DNA of 64,000 nt from a bacterium (lineage in GTDB: Bacteria; Vulcanimicrobiota; JABDET01): the NCBI GenBank assembly GCA_021800275.1, contig JAJYZB010000001.1, positions 1 through 64,000 on the forward strand, written 5' to 3'. A model generated the notes under the pieces. That model made no database searches and was not told where the DNA came from. It was given only the letters and a program-made list of their open reading frames with translations. Within the stretch, counting starts at the first letter, position 1, and each line of letters starts with the position of its first letter. The translations under genes were made by a program, and so were the position numbers. Shown one piece after another: positions 41,109-50,529 of the stretch.

Positions 41109-42443
41109 GTGAACAAAGCGGCTGCAGTTGAGGAACCTTCTATAAAGCAGAGGATTCGGCGTTTTTTTGACAAAAAAGAAACGGTTAAAGAAGCAGTTGT
41201 CAAATCCAGCGGCATCAATTTTCTTACTAGATTTGTCGGCTATTTAAAATATCTCTGCATCGCTGTTTTTATCGGATTTAACCGAGAAACAGATGCCTTT
41301 TTCATGGCATCAGGACTTCTTGGAATGTTTATGGTCTTTGTGGATGTCTTTGATTCAGTTGGAGTTCCTAATCTAGTTAGAGCGAAGAAACAGTCAGAAG
41401 AAGAATTTCGCCATTTAGCCTCCAATCTTTTTGCCTTAACCCTGATCCTTGGGGTTTTAGTCACCCTTGGAGCCCTTTTAGCTTCCCCTTTTATTGCCCG
41501 AATTGCTTTTGGGTTTTCAGCCCACAGACAGACCTATGTGCGGATCTTTTTCTTGATCCTTATTCCTGAACTTTTTTTTGCTTTTCTTTTCCATCATTTT
41601 GGAGCCATTCTTCGAAGTGATCGAAAATTTACGATCTTTTTTGTTGGACAGTTCATTTTTGGAACAGTCAGCACCCTTACCCTGTTCCTGACCCTTCCTT
41701 TTTTCCATCAAGTCTGGATCATTCCCGCCTCTTTCAGTTTAGCCCAGATTGCAGCAGCTATTTTTATCGCCTATTATGCCAGAGAACATTTCCATGTAAA
41801 ATTAGAATGGAATGAACAGACGAAAAACATGGTGAAGCAGATTGGTTTTCTCTCCTGTTTGTATGCCCTTATGCCCCTCTATACATTAGCAGACAATGCG
41901 TTTGCCTCTTACCTTCCCCAAAAAACGATCAGCGCCTTAAATTACGGAATGATGATTGCCCTGGTTCCAGCCTCTATTTTGCAGTTTTCTGTTATTGCCA
42001 TTACCCCTTTATCAGAACAGGAAGCGGATTGGGGCAAATTGAAACAGTATCTTCGATTCCTCATTTTATTTTCTCTCCCTGTTATTGTCGGATCCTGGCT
42101 CTTTATTACCCCAGTTTTGAAGCTTTTCATGGGTTATGGAAGATTCTCAAGTATAGATTTAGGATTAACCGCAGAAGCCGTGCGGTATTACAGTTTAATT
42201 CTCCCTTTCGCACTAGGCTTAGGTGTGCTCTACCGCGCTTATCAGATCAAAAATCGCTATCTTCCTCTGATTCTTTTCAGCATTAGCGGAGCAATCTCTA
42301 ATGTTGTCTGTAAAGATTACTTCATTTTCCACCTGCATCTTGCCATTCGAGGAATCGCGATCAGCACTTTGATTGGATATATTTTGATCTATGGAGGGTC
42401 TTACTGGTATCTGAGGGGGATTACAAGGGTATCTGCAAAGTAG
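41109..42443 (+). CDS. MurJ/MviN-type lipid-linked oligosaccharide flippase
   Basis: Membrane protein of 444 aa with about twelve helices of the MOP/MVF exporter superfamily. Early blocks NFLTRFVGYLKYLCIAVFIGFNRETDAFFMA and DSVGVPNLVRAKK are MurJ-like. In a polysaccharide locus it is more likely to flip an undecaprenyl-linked repeat unit than lipid II. The start is GTG 41109 with a weak AGGGAA before it. It ends 19 bp from the convergent third phosphoglycosyl transferase. It is the first gene of the second polysaccharide region. Confidence 0.85.
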   Translation: MNKAAAVEEPSIKQRIRRFFDKKETVKEAVVKSSGINFLTRFVGYLKYLCIAVFIGFNRETDAFFMASGLLGMFMVFVDVFDSVGVPNLVRAKKQSEEEFRHLASNLFALTLILGVLVTLGALLASPFIARIAFGFSAHRQTYVRIFFLILIPELFFAFLFHHFGAILRSDRKFTIFFVGQFIFGTVSTLTLFLTLPFFHQVWIIPASFSLAQIAAAIFIAYYAREHFHVKLEWNEQTKNMVKQIGFLSCLYALMPLYTLADNAFASYLPQKTISALNYGMMIALVPASILQFSVIAITPLSEQEADWGKLKQYLRFLILFSLPVIVGSWLFITPVLKLFMGYGRFSSIDLGLTAEAVRYYSLILPFALGLGVLYRAYQIKNRYLPLILFSISGAISNVVCKDYFIFHLHLAIRGIAISTLIGYILIYGGSYWYLRGITRVSAK

Positions 42444-42462
42444 TGAATCTTATCAAAAACTT

Positions 42463-43164
42463 TTATACTTCCCACCTGCATTTAAAAGTTCGCAACAAGC
42501 TTAAAAAAATCAGCTTTAAATCAAGCCAAAAGTTTCGTTTCTTAATATAGATTAAATCACATAGAAATTTTTGGTCTTGTGGAAGATTACGAGGAGCATA
42601 AATTTGGGCGAATCCGGTAAGTCCTGGAGTGACTGAGTGGCGTTTTTCATAGCCAGGAAGATCTTTAAGGAAGATTGGACTGGTTCCATTATTCAAAATT
42701 TCGCAAGGCAAGAGTGGCCTTGGTCCAACAAAGCTCATCTCTCCTTTTAGAATATTGAAGAGCTGCGGGAGTTCATCTAAAGTTGTTTTTCTCAAAAAAG
42801 TCCCAACTCTGGTAAATCGTGAATCAGCTTTGGAAGCCTGAATATGAACATTCTCTTTATTATAAGTTTTCATTGTGCGAAATTTAAAAAGTAAAAAAAG
42901 TTTTCCGTTTTTACCAACTCTCATTTGATTGGAAAAAATCGGCCCATAATCGTCCAGGATAATAGCCACGGAAATTAATATAATAATAAAGACTGCTGGC
43001 AAGCATGCAATTATGGCAAATACAAGATCAAAGAGTCTTTTAAAAAAAGTATAGGGTGTAGGAGTTGGGCTCAAAGAGTCTGCATAAGAATCTATTCTTA
43101 TGCTAGAGAGGAACCTATCAGATTTTATTGATGCTCTTAAGTTACTTTCCATAGATTTTACCAT
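42463..43164 (-). CDS. polyprenol phosphate:sugar phosphotransferase (third copy)
   Basis: Monotopic phosphoglycosyl transferase of 233 aa. It has a 38-residue polar N-terminal extension, then the re-entrant helix (LFDLVFAIIACLPAVFIIILISVAIILDD), KFRTMKTYNKEN, the catalytic Asp-Glu in TLDELPQLFNILKGEMSFVGPRP, and PGLTGFAQIYAPRNLPQ. The extension and the FAQIYAPRN block separate it from the other two copies. It should start the glycan made by the surrounding genes. It is divergent from the bi-domain dehydrogenase gene across a 124-bp AT-rich gap. Confidence 0.9.
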   Translation of the reverse strand: MVKSMESNLRASIKSDRFLSSIRIDSYADSLSPTPTPYTFFKRLFDLVFAIIACLPAVFIIILISVAIILDDYGPIFSNQMRVGKNGKLFLLFKFRTMKTYNKENVHIQASKADSRFTRVGTFLRKTTLDELPQLFNILKGEMSFVGPRPLLPCEILNNGTSPIFLKDLPGYEKRHSVTPGLTGFAQIYAPRNLPQDQKFLCDLIYIKKRNFWLDLKLIFLSLLRTFKCRWEV

Positions 43165-43288
43165 GACATTTTATTTGCAAAAAATTTTAATCAATATATT
43201 TTAGTTGTTTTTGATTAAATTCCTTTATTTTAATCTTTGATTATAACTGCCGAAAGGATTATACTCAAATTTAGAAGAATTCTACATT

Positions 43289-45454
43289 GTGAAACAGGTT
43301 GTTCAAAGTTACAAGACTGGTGATTTGAAGGTTTTAGAGGTGCCAGTTCCAATGATAAAATCAGGTGGTGCTATTGTTCACAATGCATACTCATTGATCA
43401 GCTCCGGTACTGAAAAATCTGGTTTAACTTTTGCAAAAAAAAATTTAATTTTGAAAGCTCTTCAGAGGCCAGATTTACTAAAAAAAGTCCTGTCCAAAAT
43501 GAAGAGAGAAGGGATTGTCAGTGCCTTTCGCGGTGCACAGGGACAGTTGGATTCATGGGTGGCGCTTGGATATAGCTCAGCAGGGATTGTTTCAGAAAGC
43601 CAAGATGAAGAGTTTGGCAGAGGTGAAAAAGTAGCCTGTGCTGGAGTCGGTTATGCCAGTCATGCAGAAGTAGTTTATATTCCAAGGAACCTGTGTGTGA
43701 AAATTCCACAAAATGTTTCTTTGGAAGAGGGAGCATTTGCAACAGTAGGGGCTATAGCCCTTCAGGGAGTAAGACAGGCAGCGCCTAATTTGGGCGAAAA
43801 GATTGCTGTCATTGGATTAGGATTAATAGGCCTTCTCACTGTACAGATTTTAAAAGCAAATGGTTGTTTAGTTTTAGGAACAGATTTGGATTTAAGTAAG
43901 GTGACTCTTGCAAAGGAACTCGGAGCGGATATGACTGCTCCATTAGAACAAGCTCAAGGTTTAACAGAAAGATTCACAGATGGGTATGGAGCTGATGCTG
44001 TCATTATTACTGCTTCCACTGCCAGCAGCCAACCTATCGAGTTAGCAGCCACATTGAGTCGATTTAAGGGACGGGTTGTAGTGGTAGGAGCTGTTGGAAT
44101 GAATTTGCCGCGAGATCCATTTTATAAAAAGGAGCTTGATCTTCGACTTTCAATGTCTTATGGCCCGGGGCGATACGATGAAACTTATGAGGAGTATGGC
44201 CTAGATTATCCTTATGGTTATGTGCGGTGGACAGAAAAACGGAATATGGAAGCTTTTCTACAACTCATTTCTCAAAGGAAAGTTACCCTTGAAAGACTTA
44301 TTACCCATCGTTTTCCTATTCAGGATGCAGCCCGCGCATATGAGATTTTAACCGGAAAAACGGCGGAGCCCTGTATAGCAATCCTTCTGAGTTATCCTCA
44401 GGAAGTTTCAGAAAACACGCTTAAGAAAGATCGAACTATCGAGCTTTACTCCAATCAGTCATCCCCCACTTTCTCAAGTAGAGATAAAATACGGAATATC
44501 GGAGTTATTGGGGGAGGTAACTTTGCAAAAGGGGTGATGCTCCCTGCATTACGGAAGCTTGGAGTAACCTTCAAAGGGATAGCGGCTGCTACAGGTCTAA
44601 CCTCCCGCTCTCTGGGCGAGAAATATGGTTTCTCCTATGCCACTACGGACCCGCAGGAGATCTTCTCTGACACTGACATAGGTTCAATTTTCATTTTTAC
44701 TCGACACAACCTGCACACTCCTTTTATTCTTCAAGCCATTGAAGCAGGAAAGGCTGTTTTCACTGAAAAACCGCTAGCCATTTCCGAAGATCAGTTGGAA
44801 GAATTAACCAATTATTTTCAGCAGCAGATTAAACAGAGTAAAACAATTCCACTTCTAATGGTTGGATTCAATCGGCGTTTCTCCTCATTAGCTATAAAAC
44901 TTAAACAATTTTTTTTAAATAGAACCACCCCTCTGGTATTAAATTATAGGGTCAGCGCCGGGATACTTCCAGAGAACTCCTGGATTTATGACCCAAACAT
45001 AGGGGGTGGACGGATCATTGGGGAGATCTGTCATTTTGTGGATTTTCTCTGCTTCTTAACTGATGCTTCTATAACGAAATTACATGTAGATTGTATAAGA
45101 ACCTCTCGTCGGGATATTCGATCTGAAGATAATATTATTATTTCTTTAGAATTTTCTGATGGTTCAATTGGACAGATCAGCTATCTATCATGTGGGGATT
45201 ATTCAACTTCAAAAGAGTTTATAGAAATCTTTGGGGATGGAAAAACAGCCATATTGGATGATTACAGGAGGCTGGCTTTGATCGAAAAAGGAAAAAAGCG
45301 CTTATTAAAGATGACTCAAAACAAAGGGCACATAGAAGAACTAAAAGTATTTTTTCAGGCTGCTGAAGGAAAAATGACTCCGCCTTTCAGTATTGAGCAT
45401 CTTTTTGCAGTTACACGGGCAACTTTTGACATTAAAAATCAGCTCACACAGTGA
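43289..45454 (+). CDS. bi-domain oxidoreductase (zinc-type alcohol dehydrogenase plus Gfo/Idh/MocA)
   Basis: Protein of 721 aa with two catalytic folds. Residues 1-370 are a medium-chain dehydrogenase-like domain (SLISSGTEKSGL, VALGYSSAGIV, VIGLGLIGLLTVQILKANG). Residues 405-721 are a Gfo/Idh/MocA domain (IGVIGGGNFAKGVMLPAL, AGKAVFTEKPLAI, GGGRIIGEICHFVDFLCFL) with the EKP motif. Such fused proteins are frequent beside heparinase-II/III-like and glycosyltransferase genes in exopolysaccharide loci, where they may make or modify a sugar before or after assembly. The substrate is unknown. It starts with GTG and overlaps the next glycosyltransferase gene by four bases, so the two are co-translated. 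Confidence 0.88.
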   Translation: MKQVVQSYKTGDLKVLEVPVPMIKSGGAIVHNAYSLISSGTEKSGLTFAKKNLILKALQRPDLLKKVLSKMKREGIVSAFRGAQGQLDSWVALGYSSAGIVSESQDEEFGRGEKVACAGVGYASHAEVVYIPRNLCVKIPQNVSLEEGAFATVGAIALQGVRQAAPNLGEKIAVIGLGLIGLLTVQILKANGCLVLGTDLDLSKVTLAKELGADMTAPLEQAQGLTERFTDGYGADAVIITASTASSQPIELAATLSRFKGRVVVVGAVGMNLPRDPFYKKELDLRLSMSYGPGRYDETYEEYGLDYPYGYVRWTEKRNMEAFLQLISQRKVTLERLITHRFPIQDAARAYEILTGKTAEPCIAILLSYPQEVSENTLKKDRTIELYSNQSSPTFSSRDKIRNIGVIGGGNFAKGVMLPALRKLGVTFKGIAAATGLTSRSLGEKYGFSYATTDPQEIFSDTDIGSIFIFTRHNLHTPFILQAIEAGKAVFTEKPLAISEDQLEELTNYFQQQIKQSKTIPLLMVGFNRRFSSLAIKLKQFFLNRTTPLVLNYRVSAGILPENSWIYDPNIGGGRIIGEICHFVDFLCFLTDASITKLHVDCIRTSRRDIRSEDNIIISLEFSDGSIGQISYLSCGDYSTSKEFIEIFGDGKTAILDDYRRLALIEKGKKRLLKMTQNKGHIEELKVFFQAAEGKMTPPFSIEHLFAVTRATFDIKNQLTQ

Positions 45455-46692
45455 AAATTCTTTATATATCTCAATATTATAAACCAGAAATGGGAGCCCC
45501 TGCAGCGAGAGTATCCGAATTGTCTGCTCATTGGAGCCAGATGGGGCATCAAGTCACTGTGCTAACTGGATTTCCTAATCATCCTACAGGCGTCATTCAC
45601 AAAGAATATGTAAAAAAATTTCGCTACCTCTTATGGAAAGAAAGAGAAGAAGAGATCACTATTGTCAGAACATGGCTCCTTCCTCTTCCCAATCGTAAGC
45701 CGCTGGAGCGGATCTTTAACTATTCTTCGTTTTTCGTTTCTTCAAGCATATTGGGGACTTTTTTATCCCATCATGATGTTATCATTGCCACTGTACCACA
45801 GCTCTTGGTTGGACTGACAGGAAAATGGCTTTCCACAATTAAAAATATCCCATTCGTTTTAGAAGTAAGGGATCTTTGGCCTGACTCTATCTCTGCTTCA
45901 GATGTTCAAGATGAGAAATCGCTGGTTATTTCATCTATAAAAATGCTGGCATCCTATCTCTACAAAGCCTGCGATCACCTTTCTGTAGTAACCCCTGCTT
46001 TTCAGGAAGAGCTTATCACAAAATATCATGTAAATCCTAATAAAATAACGATAGCTCAGAATGGTGTGGAAACCGATCTATTTCTACCAGGGCAGGATGG
46101 TGAAACAGTAAAAAAATCTCTTGGTCTCAGCAATCGCTTTGTCGTTTCCTATATTGGCACTATTGGAGCGGCACACGGACTAAATCTCATTTTAGAAGCC
46201 GCTTATAAAATACACCAGATACATCCTGACATATCATTTCTTTTCATCGGAGAAGGTGCTGAAAAAGAAAAACTTATCTCCAAGGCAACAGCACTTACTA
46301 ATGTCCATTTTATCCCAGAACAGCCTAGAAGTGCCATTCCAGGATTGATGCGCGCTTCAGATATCGGCATCGTTCTTCTAAAAAAAAGAAAAGTTTTTAA
46401 AACTGTCATTCCAACTAAAATGTTGGAGTACATGTCATGCGGCTGTCCATTGATTTTGGGAGTTGATGGTCAAGCTCGGCATATTTTAGATGCAGCTAAC
46501 TCTGGCATCTTTGTAGAACCAGAAAACTGCGAAGCTTTGGTTAATGGAATATCTCTCTTATATCGTGATGCAAATTTACGCTCTACATTCGGGAAGAATG
46601 GAAGAAAATATATTGTGGATAATCTTTCACGCAGAAAATTGGCAGAAGAATACTTGCAGATTCTAAAAAAAGTGGCATATAAAAAAGCCTAA
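45451..46692 (+). CDS. GT4-family glycosyltransferase (WbuB-like)
   Basis: GT-B fold glycosyltransferase of 413 aa. The N-terminal SQYYKPEMGAPAARVSELSAHWSQMGHQVTVLTGFPNHPTG is typical of the WbuB group, and the C-terminal EPENCEALVNGISLL block with the preceding MLEYMSCGCPLI is the nucleotide-sugar binding part. It should move an amino-sugar such as FucNAc or a related residue to the growing lipid-linked unit, but specificity cannot be read. It overlaps the bi-domain gene by GTGA and converges with the next gene by four bases. Confidence 0.9.
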   Translation: MKILYISQYYKPEMGAPAARVSELSAHWSQMGHQVTVLTGFPNHPTGVIHKEYVKKFRYLLWKEREEEITIVRTWLLPLPNRKPLERIFNYSSFFVSSSILGTFLSHHDVIIATVPQLLVGLTGKWLSTIKNIPFVLEVRDLWPDSISASDVQDEKSLVISSIKMLASYLYKACDHLSVVTPAFQEELITKYHVNPNKITIAQNGVETDLFLPGQDGETVKKSLGLSNRFVVSYIGTIGAAHGLNLILEAAYKIHQIHPDISFLFIGEGAEKEKLISKATALTNVHFIPEQPRSAIPGLMRASDIGIVLLKKRKVFKTVIPTKMLEYMSCGCPLILGVDGQARHILDAANSGIFVEPENCEALVNGISLLYRDANLRSTFGKNGRKYIVDNLSRRKLAEEYLQILKKVAYKKA

Positions 46693-47885
46693 ATCTTTTT
46701 CAACTCGTTTGAAAAGTAACTCAAGGCGGTCTCAAATAGATGACATTGTTTTTCCACTGCTAGAGATGTGTTATAATAATGATTAGCATAATTAATAGCA
46801 TTTAATTGGAACTTGATAAAGTCTTTCTCATCCATATCTACACATTTTTGCAACACATCTCGGAAAATATCAACCTTGTCCAACGGGAATGACCAACCAG
46901 CTCCTTTTTCTTCCAAGTTCTGCCAGGGAACTTGGTCACTGGTCAAAACTGGACAACCATTTGCAAGTGACTCCAAGATTACATGTCCAAAATTTTCACT
47001 TTTGGTTGGAAATAAAAAGAGATGATATTCCTGAAAGACATGATACGCCCTGTCATGGTCAACAATTCCTAAATAATTTGCATCAATATTCTTAGGTAAA
47101 GAATGTAAAACTTCTTCACATTCATGCCAATATGCAATATCTTCCTTGGGTCCAAAGATATCAAATTTTATATTCCCTTTGATGCCAGCAAGTATTTTTA
47201 AAGCACCATATAAATTTTTTATTCTTGATATTCTTGAAAGAAAAATTACTTTTAAGTTGCCTGCGCGCTTTTTGCAAAACCTTGATTTTACAACAATATC
47301 GTTAGCCACAGTTGAAATATCTGGAGCGATTTGAACCGCCGCATTTTTACCTAAACTTCTGTAGATATCCTGTTCCTCATAAAAGCTAGATGCTTGATAC
47401 AGGACATTTTTAAAAAAATTAAATCTCAAAGCGACGGATAAATATAAGTATTTTTTCAATCGCTTTATAGCAAGTGCTTGCTGTGCAAGTTCGCCTCTTG
47501 GTGCTAAGATCACAGGAACATTTGGTATTTTACCTAATCGTCTAAGCAAAAGAGGTTTTATAGTAAATTGGAGCGAGAAAAAACTATTTAGGTATATCAA
47601 ATTATGAGGTGTTCCACATATAATCTCAGTTAATACACGCATTGAAAGTAAGTTTGGAGAAAGATAAAGTACAGACGCTTTATCAACCGTTTGCCAAGAA
47701 TTCACTGAAATTCCTGGAAATGAAGATCTGTCATTGTAATCTCTATCTCTAGTAATGATTTTAAAAGAAAACTTATCGCTAAGCTGCTTGACAAGATTTG
47801 AGATCGTCCGAATAGGGCCTCCAGCCTTGATGGCAGGTAGATAGTAGTCAGAAAAAATTAAAACCACTAATTTACGCATTGACAC
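46689..47885 (-). CDS. GT4-family glycosyltransferase
   Basis: Glycosyltransferase of 398 aa. The start VVLIFSDYYLPAIKAGGPIRTISNLVKQLS and the block APRGELAQQALAIKRLKK are typical of the GT4 group near WcaC/Cap8-like enzymes. The C-terminal LFLFPTKSENFGHVILESLANGCPVLTSDQVPW carries the ExxxxxxE-type motif with the Glu of FGHVILE. It overlaps the neighbouring gene upstream by 14 bases, part of a leftward operon with the next two genes. The acceptor is unknown. Confidence 0.9.
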   Translation of the reverse strand: MSMRKLVVLIFSDYYLPAIKAGGPIRTISNLVKQLSDKFSFKIITRDRDYNDRSSFPGISVNSWQTVDKASVLYLSPNLLSMRVLTEIICGTPHNLIYLNSFFSLQFTIKPLLLRRLGKIPNVPVILAPRGELAQQALAIKRLKKYLYLSVALRFNFFKNVLYQASSFYEEQDIYRSLGKNAAVQIAPDISTVANDIVVKSRFCKKRAGNLKVIFLSRISRIKNLYGALKILAGIKGNIKFDIFGPKEDIAYWHECEEVLHSLPKNIDANYLGIVDHDRAYHVFQEYHLFLFPTKSENFGHVILESLANGCPVLTSDQVPWQNLEEKGAGWSFPLDKVDIFRDVLQKCVDMDEKDFIKFQLNAINYANHYYNTSLAVEKQCHLFETALSYFSNELKKI

Positions 47886-49167
47886 ACAAATTCAGATATT
47901 GTAAACTTATGTTGCTGACATCATAGGGCTGTAAAAATATTCTTAATGATGTTGAATCTACCACTTTGCCAGCATTTTCATTGAGAAATTGAGAGAGGGA
48001 AAAAATGTGTTCCACTGCACTATGACCTTGTGTAGAGACTTGATAAGCAAGTGGATATTGCTTTAAAAAAATATAAGAACTGTCATTCTCGGTAGAATAA
48101 ATATTAATAATGGGCTTTCCTGTACCAGCATACTCCACGATTTTACTTGGCAACTGGTAATCTGTTTGATTCCCAATATTTACCAAAACGTCTGCTTCAG
48201 CTTCTGCTAATCTTATAATATGATGAGGAACAATGCCATGCATACGTAATATATTATATTGTTTATTAAAGTTGTTAAAATCTAGTTGGTACTCCTTAAT
48301 ATTTCCAAAGAAATGCATTTCTATTTTGTCATGAAATTCAGGGTGATTCTGGAGTAAGGCAGAAAGCAACATTAACAAGTAGCTTGGGTTGCGGATATTA
48401 CGATAAAGATTACCTGCATAAAGAAGAATAAGTTTATTTTTTTCAAATACTTGAGATTTATTTATATGATCATTCCTAACTATTCTTGAAATTGGTGGAA
48501 TTACAACTATTTTTTCTGCCTCAGAGGGAAAAATTTCTGTGTACTTCTCGCGGCATTTATCAACTGTTACCACTACATAGTTTGCCTCTTTAAATACTGT
48601 TTCATCACCTTTGTAATTTAGATGTTTAAAAAAGAACTGATTATTCATGGGTGTTTCCGTGAAGCAAAATGGATCACCCATGTCGGCTATCCACTTTATG
48701 CTTTGATGACGGCGTTTAAGGGAAACTCCAGTTAGATGCGCAGTAAATGGTAAGGATACAGTAATTAGATATTCATAAAATTCTAGTTCATAAAGCTCCT
48801 CTGCCTTGCGAAGTGCATAGAAATACCAAAGGCAAGCATAGTCAGGCCAGTACACTTTTTTCCACGTAAAATCATGAATCCATTTCAACACGGTAGAAAA
48901 CTTGGATCTTCGAAATTCGCCTGCCATTAAAGCTTCAGGAGAACAGGATTGTTGTTGTTTATATCTCAACTGTTCCAAAATAGAAAAACCTACTCTATAA
49001 ACGCGTAAATTGCCTAAAACTTCTTTATTCGACAAATCACATTTCCAGTTAGTCACGACATCAACATGATGTCCCAATTCCGCCCACTGTTGACTGATGG
49101 CTTTCCAACGAAAGGCTCGAGGGCTTATGTCAGGTGGGAAAAGATAAGAAACGAGTAAAATTTTCAT
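47872..49167 (-). CDS. glycosyltransferase, GT4-like
   Basis: Protein of 431 aa with N-terminal SYLFPPDISPRAFRWKAISQQWAELGHHVDVVTNW and a mid part LILLYAGNLYRNIRNPSYLL, both typical of GT-B glycosyltransferases. The C-terminal segment QLPSKIVEYAGTGKPIINIY is the donor-binding part. It belongs to the same operon as the polymerase (four-base overlap) and the previous glycosyltransferase. Specificity unknown. Confidence 0.85.
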   Translation of the reverse strand: MKILLVSYLFPPDISPRAFRWKAISQQWAELGHHVDVVTNWKCDLSNKEVLGNLRVYRVGFSILEQLRYKQQQSCSPEALMAGEFRRSKFSTVLKWIHDFTWKKVYWPDYACLWYFYALRKAEELYELEFYEYLITVSLPFTAHLTGVSLKRRHQSIKWIADMGDPFCFTETPMNNQFFFKHLNYKGDETVFKEANYVVVTVDKCREKYTEIFPSEAEKIVVIPPISRIVRNDHINKSQVFEKNKLILLYAGNLYRNIRNPSYLLMLLSALLQNHPEFHDKIEMHFFGNIKEYQLDFNNFNKQYNILRMHGIVPHHIIRLAEAEADVLVNIGNQTDYQLPSKIVEYAGTGKPIINIYSTENDSSYIFLKQYPLAYQVSTQGHSAVEHIFSLSQFLNENAGKVVDSTSLRIFLQPYDVSNISLQYLNLCVNA

Positions 49168-50453
49168 GATATCCTACACCCCACTTTAAAATTACTTATT
49201 TCAAAGGCTACAAATGCAAAAATTATCCCAAACATCACAGTAAATTGTTCCGCTTGAACACCAAAAATTATAAGCCAAGTTATGTAACCTGAAATAAACC
49301 AAAATATATTCCTGTCTAACCTTTTATAAAAAAACACTAGCACAAGGGGATATACTAATAAGCAACAAAGTATAGTTAATCCAATTAGTCCGCTTGAAAA
49401 CATGAAGTTAAAATATAGACTTAAAAAGCTTACAATCACATTAGAACCCAGATATTGTGTAAGGATCAAGTTTGAATTTCCTTCTCCGGCACCAAAATAG
49501 GGAATTTTAGTATGTAAGAGATAAACGTAAATATAGCTACGATTAGTTGAAAGCATACCTCTATTGAGCAATATCGGTGCTACACGCTTTATGATAACAT
49601 CAAAAAGGCTTACACTTCCTAATGTACTCGTATTAACAATGTAATGAAAAATTATTAACATGATGGTTAATATCAGTATGCCCTCAAGTAACAATTTAAA
49701 GTTAAAAAATCGCAGTGAATTTGTAATCAATAATCCTACAATTATACCTAAAAGGATCCCAAGAATCCCCGCTAGACTACCAGTTAGCAAAACAGTTGAA
49801 CCAATTATAATAGTATGTAAATTAATTAATTCTCTGCTGTATACTAGACTTAAGAAAAACGGAATAACAAGCCATTCTGCGAGCAAAGCTGGCTCTCGAA
49901 AAGTACCAGTAACACGCTCGAATGCGTAGCTAAAAGTAGTGGGCTGTTTCCCCCCATTCGTTCCATTTCGATTTTTTGGAGGTTGGGGAAGGCTGTGAAT
50001 TTGCGCAATATAAATATAAATAGCTATAATGGAGACGATAGTTCCTAATCTGACAATCCATCGGATTAATATATCGCGGCACCCATTTGTTAGAAGCCAG
50101 TAGACAATATATACTGTGGCAAGAAAAGTTATAATGATGAGGAATCTTAAAAAAACATATAAAAAATAATCTGTAGTTGCTAATGGTGGCATTAAGTTGG
50201 AATAATCATTAAAAAAAATGTTTATCATTGTAACAAGAAAAACCCAACATAAGAGAAGAGAAAATAATCTAGCACCTGGAAATGTATAAATTTTGTCAGT
50301 CATACATAAAATCAAAAAAATAAAGATTAGCCCTATATGTGCTAGCCATGGGATAGGGAATGGTCCAACTCTATACGCATCCAAAGCATCACATAGTATA
50401 AGCACGAAAAAAATCGTAACAGTGAATTTCCTTAATGAAAGATGAATTTGCAT
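49164..50453 (-). CDS. Wzy-like polysaccharide polymerase / O-antigen ligase family protein
   Basis: Membrane protein of 429 aa with about ten to twelve hydrophobic helices and one larger periplasmic loop near residues 150-190 (PPKNRNGTNGGKQPTTFSYAFERVTGTFREPALLAEW). The loop with Arg, Glu and Pro residues and the FGAGEGNSN block near residue 320 are as in Wzy and WaaL-type proteins. It likely joins repeat units in the periplasm. ATG 50453 is preferred over an in-frame TTG nine bases upstream. Codons are very AT-rich, as usual for Wzy genes. It is the first gene of a leftward operon; the IS256 element lies upstream. Confidence 0.82.
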   Translation of the reverse strand: MQIHLSLRKFTVTIFFVLILCDALDAYRVGPFPIPWLAHIGLIFIFLILCMTDKIYTFPGARLFSLLLCWVFLVTMINIFFNDYSNLMPPLATTDYFLYVFLRFLIIITFLATVYIVYWLLTNGCRDILIRWIVRLGTIVSIIAIYIYIAQIHSLPQPPKNRNGTNGGKQPTTFSYAFERVTGTFREPALLAEWLVIPFFLSLVYSRELINLHTIIIGSTVLLTGSLAGILGILLGIIVGLLITNSLRFFNFKLLLEGILILTIMLIIFHYIVNTSTLGSVSLFDVIIKRVAPILLNRGMLSTNRSYIYVYLLHTKIPYFGAGEGNSNLILTQYLGSNVIVSFLSLYFNFMFSSGLIGLTILCCLLVYPLVLVFFYKRLDRNIFWFISGYITWLIIFGVQAEQFTVMFGIIFAFVAFEISNFKVGCRIS

Positions 50454-50529
50454 CAAAACCAAACCTATTTTATAAAGTTTTTATACATTAAGTAATACGT
50501 TTATTACACATTGATGCTCAAATATTTTT

